In this document: one piece after another, positions 7,901-10,076 of the stretch | Numbering within the stretch: the first letter of the stretch is position 1 | How the letters are laid out: the number at the start of each line of letters is the position of its first letter | Assembly (NCBI GenBank): GCA_028565635.1 | Contig: JAOXYB010068301.1 | Coordinates: 1 to 10,076, forward strand | Reading direction: 5' to 3' | From: Phoronis ovalis | Lineage: Eukaryota; Phoronida; Phoronidae | DNA length: 10,076 bases | Made by a program: the position numbers and the translations under genes | The notes under the pieces: model-generated | Seen by the model: only the letters and a program-made list of their open reading frames with translations | What the model was told of the DNA's origin: nothing | Databases searched by the model: none

Positions 7901-10076
7901 GTTATATCGATAATTTTCTGGCAATTATACATGAATCACAAAAATGTCTGAAATGCAAATCAAAGTAACAGGTGTAACAAAATGCAGTTGATTTGTAGTA
8001 ATTTATACCATCTACGATTGTTTTCTACGATCTCTGATTGTAATCTCTGTTCACTAAATATGTTGATATTTAATTGTTAGGAACGTATCATTCAGTAACA
8101 GTAACATTGATAATAATAATAATAGGTTTTAGTTCATACTCTTGTGGAATTAGCGAATCAGCATTCAGTATATCCAAACACTATTTCCTGGTATAGACTG
8201 GCGGCAAGACGTGCCACGTACATGTTATGTAAGGCACATGGGTGTTACTGCCGATGCTGGAATGATATTGCTCAAGAAATTTTGTATGCAGCCAATAGAC
8301 TGCTTCTTAAATCTTCAATTATTTGGCACTTACATATATAATATATCTTTTCCTGATTTATACTTTTTTCAAATGTGGGAAGTATTTTTATTCACCTCAG
8401 ACATGCATGTATTATTGCCCACGCTGAAGTGATATTGTTCAAGTACTATTCAAATCTATTGAGTAACAGACATTTTTAAAAGTAGACAACAATTTTAACA
8501 ATGGATATGGAAAATTCTAGATTTCCAAGCCTAACGGAAGAAGACATTTCTTTAATAATGTTAAAGAAGGACTTTGTTAATACAGGAAAGCCACTACTGA
8601 AATAGTTTGTTTCGGATGTATATATTTTACTGAGCTATACTATTGCATAATGCTTAATCAACAAGTACAAAATGAGGGAAGTGTTTTCATTCACCGCAGA
8701 CATGAAGGTACTATTGCCCATGTTGGAGTGATATTGTTCAAGCAACGTAAATGCTTTTAGCAAATTTAGGACCGATTGGTATATAAAATTAAATTGCCCG
8801 TTTAAAGTATGAACTAAAACAAATAGTATTCAAGTAACCGGGCACTATCATCAAACAGTGCTCTCAAAAACGTTTATAAATGTTATTTATCGTTGGAAAA
8901 TTATGTGCTGCAATAAGCTTAGGTTCACAGAAACTGCTCTGATTAGTGTGTCTCAAGTAACACTGTTGAACCAAGAGCTGCATGCCGGATTTTAACCTAC
9001 CTTGCCTGTTTTGATATCTCGAACATAGATACCCTCATTTTCATCCAGTGGAATAGCTTGTCTCTTTGTAATAACCTCAACCTCCACAGGAGGCACATAC
9101 TCAACAGGTCCCTTCACCATCCAACGATCACCAGGTTTGCGATCTTGTTTCTGTAGAATATTAATTAGTTTAAAAATTATTTCCAGTACCAAAATATCCA
9201 AATTGCTTTTCACCGACAGTTGTATTATTGTCAATTTCATTAAAGATACTAAATGAAATATGCATTGGACTAATATAAAAAATACTGTGTCAGGATTAAG
9301 GAGTATGGAGGTATGATTTAACAACCTTTCCCATTTCAGAAATGACCATGGCAGACTACCAAAAAATGGAAATCTGTCACAATACAGAAAAGTCTATGTA
9401 TGCATACTGCATTTAAACAAGCATAACTTATAGAAAATATATTAAAACAGTTCAGATTGAAGTAAACAATTGAAACTTACATATTCCACATCAGAGAATT
9501 TCTCATTTGCTCTGAGAATAAGGCCTTCTTCCTCTCCCAGAACATAAACTTGTTGGATACCCTTCTCTAGCTTTTCACCAGGCATTAGAAAGAAAGATTT
9601 CTCTCCCTGCAAAAAAGAAAGCAATGAAATGACAAAAAAATTCTTTTTGAAATATTTAACAATAACTGAAAATTTCAAATCCAACACATTTTCTAGCCAT
9701 CACTACATTTTTCTCTGTTTGCACTAATTATGCAACATGCATTGTCTTCTTTTTCTATAAATTGATACAAAAATTTAAGTTAAAAGTGCTCAAAAGGTAT
9801 TTTGAAAGTATAAATTATGCAAACCTTCACTAATTTCTTTCTACCCATCTGAGGCCGACCATCAGCATCAACTGGGTCCAAAATCACACAGTACTGACGA
9901 TTATTTAATGTTGTGATGTTGACCACACCAACTACATCTTCATATACATTGGGAATATGAGTCTCTGTGTCAGACATTTTGATTAGCCATTCTTCACCAT
10001 TTTTTCTCACAACACCAAAATCATCTTTGAATGTTCTAATAGATCTCATGTGAAGAGCCAACTAAAATAAAATGCA
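1765..10076 (-). CDS. MVP: Major vault protein gene, partial (11 exons; 5' end outside window)
   Basis: MVP copies assemble into the barrel-shaped cytoplasmic vault particle. The coding exons join as 10061-9825, 9606-9481, 9150-9001, 7879-7644, 7170-6973, 6826-6682, 6414-6203, 5737-5601, 4408-4302, 3706-3518 and 1905-1765, giving 1878 nt (625 aa plus TAA) with no frame break. All ten internal introns are GT-AG. Hallmark stretches seen are TGEEWL-like [127 protein letters not shown] and STLITDG. By comparison with human MVP recalled from memory it covers about residues 225 to 848. The order is barrel repeats, shoulder, cap-helix, cap-ring. Intron phases in order are 0,0,0,2,2,0,2,1,0,0. The protein ends about 45 residues earlier than human MVP. 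The first ~225 residues and the promoter lie to the right of the window. Confidence 0.97.
2090..3180 (+). repeat. Degenerate higher-order tandem repeat array (~440-460 bp period)
   Basis: A block of the form GGAACAAACATGGCC...TCGGCCATATTGGAAGT occurs at about 2229-2271, 2374-2420, 2670-2716, 2812-2862 (decayed) and 3130-3180. Spacings alternate between about 145 and about 300-320, so two sub-blocks make a unit of about 440-460 bp. A second landmark (CCTATGG...CTTCTTAAAAC, then a TCATC.TTGCGGCCA-like block) recurs near 2165, 2580 and 3045. Another (AAACTGAAGCTATTATTGCGA type) occurs near 2340, 2770 and 2925. Copies are clearly related but well diverged, so the array is old. Confidence 0.75.
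2822..2861 (+). repeat. Two-copy 20-bp tandem duplication
   Basis: AGTCATATTAAAAGCCATC occurs at 2823-2841 and again at 2843-2861, a period of 20 bases with only the first base of the unit differing (T or C). It lies within the decayed fourth block of the surrounding array. The near identity shows it arose later than the array, probably by replication slippage. Confidence 0.9.
3518..3706 (-). CDS. MVP: MVP exon J: end of cap-helix, start of cap-ring
   Basis: 63 codons, residues 517-579, matching human about 756-818. It opens [20 protein letters not shown], then [40 protein letters not shown] and EMQ. The coiled coil ends near KNMVDAIG and the cap-ring follows. The acceptor is unusual (TTTACTTCAAG, AG at 3708-3707): an AAG acceptor behind a long T run. 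The frame and alignment (IEA-ESELER against human IETEAELQR) support it. The donor is CAG|GTATGT (GT at 3517-3516). Both ends are phase 0. Confidence 0.95.
3707..4301 (-). other. MVP: MVP intron I-J (595 bp)
   Basis: The donor is GTAAGT at 4301 and the acceptor TTCAAG at 3712-3707 behind a long T run. The first quarter is the direct repeat 4159-4289. The rest is AT-rich with no gene or motif that I can name; open frames here on both strands are short and lack coding character. Confidence 0.9.
4159..4289 (+). repeat. Direct repeat copy 2, inside MVP intron I-J
   Basis: Near-identical partner of 1-128, in the same orientation and 4158 bases away. It holds the same inverted repeat TATCCTAT-AG-ATAGGATA at 4264-4281. 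In the transcript direction it occupies intron bases 13 to 143 right after exon I. The 12 bases between it and the exon include the GTAAGT donor, so splicing signals are intact. High identity beside otherwise decayed repeats suggests a young copy. Confidence 0.9.
4302..4408 (-). CDS. MVP: MVP exon I: cap-helix coiled coil
   Basis: Two bases completing Gly, then 35 codons; residues 482-516. It reads [20 protein letters not shown] and [15 protein letters not shown], a strongly alanine- and glutamate-rich helix aligned without gaps to human about 721-755. The acceptor is TTTATTTTAG (AG at 4410-4409) and the donor GCT|GTAAGT (GT at 4301-4300), phase 0. The near-identical direct repeat at 4159-4289 begins 12 nt into the following intron, so a repeat sits almost against this splice donor. 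Confidence 0.95.
4409..5600 (-). other. MVP: MVP intron H-I (1192 bp)
   Basis: The donor is GTGATG at 5600 and the acceptor TTTATTTTAG at 4418-4409. It is AT-rich and shows no coding sequence, RNA gene or long repeat by eye. The only local pattern is ATGGTAATACAT repeated at 5182-5193 and 5200-5211. Confidence 0.9.
5601..5737 (-). CDS. MVP: MVP exon H: cap-helix coiled coil
   Basis: One base completing Arg, 45 codons, and G of a split Gly; residues 436-481, matching human about 674-720. It starts [20 protein letters not shown], then [20 protein letters not shown] and AVESTG. It is rich in Glu, Ala, Lys and Arg with heptad-like spacing, as expected for the cap-helix. The acceptor is CTATTGCAG (AG at 5739-5738) and the donor ACAG|GTGATG (GT at 5600-5599), phase 1. 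It is flanked by 465-bp and 1192-bp introns. Confidence 0.95.
5738..6202 (-). other. MVP: MVP intron G-H (465 bp)
   Basis: The donor is GTAGAC at 6202 and the acceptor CTATTGCAG at 5738. Nothing beyond AT-rich intronic sequence was recognised. Confidence 0.9.
6203..6414 (-). CDS. MVP: MVP exon G: shoulder to cap-helix transition
   Basis: 70 codons plus AG of a split Arg; residues 365-435, matching human about 594-674. It holds [13 protein letters not shown], a loop [11 protein letters not shown] that is shorter than in human, then [20 protein letters not shown] and [20 protein letters not shown]. The cap-helix, the long alpha helix that forms the vault cap by coiled-coil packing, begins at about DQRTRDAL. 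The acceptor is TATGTTCCAG and the donor AG|GTAGAC (GT at 6202-6201), phase 2. Confidence 0.96.
6682..6826 (-). CDS. MVP: MVP exon F: shoulder domain
   Basis: One base completing Trp, then 48 codons; residues 317-364, matching human about 546-593. It reads [20 protein letters not shown], then [20 protein letters not shown] and VQFDDFHK. This is nearly the vertebrate sequence and among the best-conserved parts of MVP. The exon has no useful open frame before its acceptor, so it was found by reading the reverse complement. The acceptor is GTTTTTTAG (AG at 6828-6827). The donor is AAG|GTAATG (GT at 6681-6680). A plus-strand frame that overlaps it is a shadow. Confidence 0.95.
6973..7170 (-). CDS. 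MVP: MVP exon E: end of barrel and start of shoulder domain
   Basis: One base of the split Arg, 65 codons, and TG of a split Trp; residues 251-316, matching human about 480-545. It holds [52 protein letters not shown] and [11 protein letters not shown]. In the rat vault structure the shoulder domain begins near the DF.TD segment. That domain folds like SPFH/stomatin-core proteins, which is the reported basis for lipid-raft association. The acceptor is TTCTCTCCAG and the donor TG|GTAAGG (GT at 6972-6971). Without splicing the frame runs straight into TAA. Confidence 0.96.
7171..7643 (-). other. MVP: MVP intron D-E (473 bp) with a GC-richer insert
   Basis: The donor is GTGGTT at 7643 and the acceptor TTCTCTCCAG at 7171. 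About 7378-7575 is visibly richer in G and C than the flanks and looks like an inserted dispersed element; it is treated separately. Confidence 0.9.
7378..7575 (+). mobile_element. Possible tRNA-derived SINE fragment or other dispersed repeat
   Basis: Composition changes abruptly from AT-rich intron. On the plus strand GGGCTCAGTGT (7378-7388) resembles the Pol III box A (TGGCNNAGTGG, two mismatches). GGTTCGGAGCC (7437-7447) resembles box B (GGTTCGANNCC, one mismatch). The boxes are 59 bases apart, within the range for tRNA-like promoters. No T-run terminator follows closely, so a functional RNA gene is unlikely; a decayed tRNA-headed SINE is the better guess. The match could be chance. Confidence 0.3.
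7644..7879 (-). CDS. MVP: MVP exon D: last barrel repeats
   Basis: 78 full codons plus AG of a split Arg codon, residues 172-250, matching human about 398-479. It opens [20 protein letters not shown], then has the [13 protein letters not shown] block, a short linker ([12 protein letters not shown]) and [20 protein letters not shown]. The linker is shorter than in human MVP. The acceptor is CTATTGACAG and the donor AAG|GTGGTT (GT at 7643-7642), giving a phase-2 junction. The split codon is AG|A with exon E, which restores R-VVFGPEL. Confidence 0.96.
8110..8124 (+). repeat. Short (ATA)5 microsatellite
   Basis: ATAATAATAATAATA at 8110-8124, a simple trinucleotide run inside the C-D intron. Confidence 0.9.
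8236..8297 (+). repeat. Dispersed repeat copy 1 in intron C-D
   Basis: It holds TTACTGCCGATGCTGGAATG, ATATTGCTCAAG and TTTGTATGCAGCCAATAG. The first part corresponds to the core of the copies at 8370 and 8668. The TTTGTATGCA tail is shared with the inverted copy at 738-795. It is the most diverged of the three plus-strand copies. Confidence 0.6.
8370..8443 (+). repeat. Dispersed repeat copy 2 in intron C-D
   Basis: About 74 bases that match 8668-8742 at roughly four fifths of positions by eye. Shared landmarks are GGGAAGT.TTTT, ATTCACC.CAGACATG, TATTGCCCA and GTGATATTGTTCAAG. The spacing between the two copies is about 298 bases. Confidence 0.8.
8501..8605 (+). pseudogene. Relic of DUF3504/Crypton-type recombinase N-terminus
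   Basis: A 34-codon frame opens with ATG in a favourable context (ACAATGG) and reads [20 protein letters not shown] then [14 protein letters not shown] before TAG at 8603-8605. The pattern RFP.LTEED(I/L)..L...KD..NT.K is, from memory, typical of the N-terminal segment of KIAA1958/DUF3504-like proteins. Those derive from Crypton tyrosine-recombinase transposons and are very common in marine invertebrate genomes. Family members normally continue for hundreds of residues with a recombinase domain; here the frame stops where a Lys/Ala-rich helix should follow, and no recombinase domain is seen. It runs antisense within the MVP C-D intron and is bracketed by direct repeats 8370-8443 and 8668-8742. 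It is most likely a dead fragment of a mobile element. The match is short, so chance resemblance is possible. Confidence 0.45.
8668..8742 (+). repeat. Dispersed repeat copy 3 in intron C-D
   Basis: Partner of 8370-8443 in the same orientation, with the same landmarks in order: GGGAAGTGTTTTCATTCACC, CAGACATGAAGG, CTATTGCCCATG and GAGTGATATTGTTCAAG, then CAAC. Together the two copies bracket about 225 bases that contain the coding relic at 8501-8605. Confidence 0.8.
9001..9150 (-). CDS. MVP: MVP exon C: barrel repeat region
   Basis: 50 codons, residues 122-171, matching human about 350-397. It reads [20 protein letters not shown], then a charged beta segment and [20 protein letters not shown]. 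The last block is one of the most conserved in MVP. The acceptor is ATTCTACAG (CAG at 9153-9151) and the donor AAG|GTAGGT. Both ends are phase 0. Reading past the donor meets TAA two codons later, which confirms the splice site. Confidence 0.96.
9151..9480 (-). other. MVP: MVP intron B-C (330 bp)
   Basis: The donor is GTAAGT at 9480 and the acceptor ATTCTACAG at 9151. An open frame extends upstream from exon C through part of it, but family homology begins only at the acceptor. Nothing else was recognised. Confidence 0.9.
9481..9606 (-). CDS. MVP: MVP exon B: barrel repeat region
   Basis: 42 codons, residues 80-121, matching human about 304-345. It begins [20 protein letters not shown] and continues [13 protein letters not shown], a highly conserved MVP stretch, then a short variable loop NEKFSDVEY. 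Human MVP has a longer acidic loop here. The acceptor is TTTTTTGCAG and the donor is a consensus GTAAGT at 9480-9475. Both ends are phase 0. The intron before it is 218 bp. Confidence 0.96.
9825..10061 (-). CDS. MVP: MVP exon A: barrel repeat region
   Basis: 79 codons, residues 1-79 of the visible protein, matching human MVP about 225-303. It holds [19 protein letters not shown] and [17 protein letters not shown], then [20 protein letters not shown] and GRKKLVK. These belong to the beta-rich structural repeats that stack to form the vault wall. The acceptor is TTTTATTTTAG at 10072-10062, so the exon opens in phase 0 at TTG (Leu). This Leu is not a start codon: the homology and the polypyrimidine tract show that earlier exons exist. 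The donor is weak (AAG|GTTTGC, GT at 9824-9823). Another GT six bases earlier (GTGAAG, 9830-9825) is also in phase. Family homology (VVK before GEKSFF) favours the downstream donor. Confidence 0.95.

Larger units (their letters stand above)
7880..9000 (-). other. MVP: MVP intron C-D (1121 bp) with repeats and a coding relic
   Basis: The donor is GTAGGT at 9000 and the acceptor CTATTGACAG at 7880. It contains a (ATA)5 run at 8110-8124, three copies of a dispersed repeat (8236-8297, 8370-8443, 8668-8742), and between the last two the plus-strand recombinase-like remnant at 8501-8605. The segments 7880-8110 and 8745-9000 show nothing recognisable. Confidence 0.9.

Noticed and set aside
1-10076. 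CRISPR array, prokaryotic operon, phage or defence island
   Set aside because: There are no regularly spaced identical repeats, ribosome binding sites or packed genes; the intron-rich MVP gene shows animal nuclear DNA.

Overview
The window is eukaryotic nuclear DNA. It is AT-rich, has GT-AG introns of about 150 bp to 1.6 kb, and is littered with decayed repeats. It holds the 3' three quarters of one protein-coding gene on the minus strand, the major vault protein (MVP), the main structural protein of vault ribonucleoprotein particles. Eleven exons can be placed to the base. Joined in order they give one uninterrupted frame of 1878 nt (625 codons plus TAA), matching vertebrate MVP from about human residue 225 to about 848. 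The 5' end of the gene (the first ~225 residues, 5' UTR and promoter) lies beyond base 10076. Insects and nematodes generally lack MVP, and the protein has many invertebrate-like differences from the vertebrate one. The source is therefore probably a non-ecdysozoan marine-type invertebrate such as a mollusc or cnidarian; the sequence alone does not settle which.

Layout, in gene order (right to left): exon A 10061-9825, B 9606-9481, C 9150-9001, D 7879-7644, E 7170-6973, F 6826-6682, G 6414-6203, H 5737-5601, I 4408-4302, J 3706-3518, K 1905-1765 (stop). Exons A to E encode the later barrel-forming MVP repeats. E to G encode the SPFH-like shoulder domain. G to J encode the long cap-helix coiled coil. 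J and K encode the cap-ring. Below 1765 lie the 3' UTR (ATTAAA candidate at 1663-1668) and non-genic flank to base 1.

Non-coding space carries most of the unusual structure: a 128/131-bp near-identical direct repeat at 1-128 and 4159-4289, the second copy starting 12 nt inside an intron; a degenerate higher-order repeat array in the last intron (about 2090-3180) with a related copy in the 3' flank; a small dispersed repeat family with three copies in the C-D intron and one inverted copy at 738-795; a perfect 14-bp hairpin at 241-271; a foldback at 805-940; and a 34-codon plus-strand remnant at 8501-8605 that resembles the N-terminus of DUF3504/Crypton-type recombinase proteins. I see no second complete gene, no CRISPR or prokaryotic system, and nothing that amounts to a new biological system. 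The main result is a clean MVP gene model and a set of mobile-element relics.
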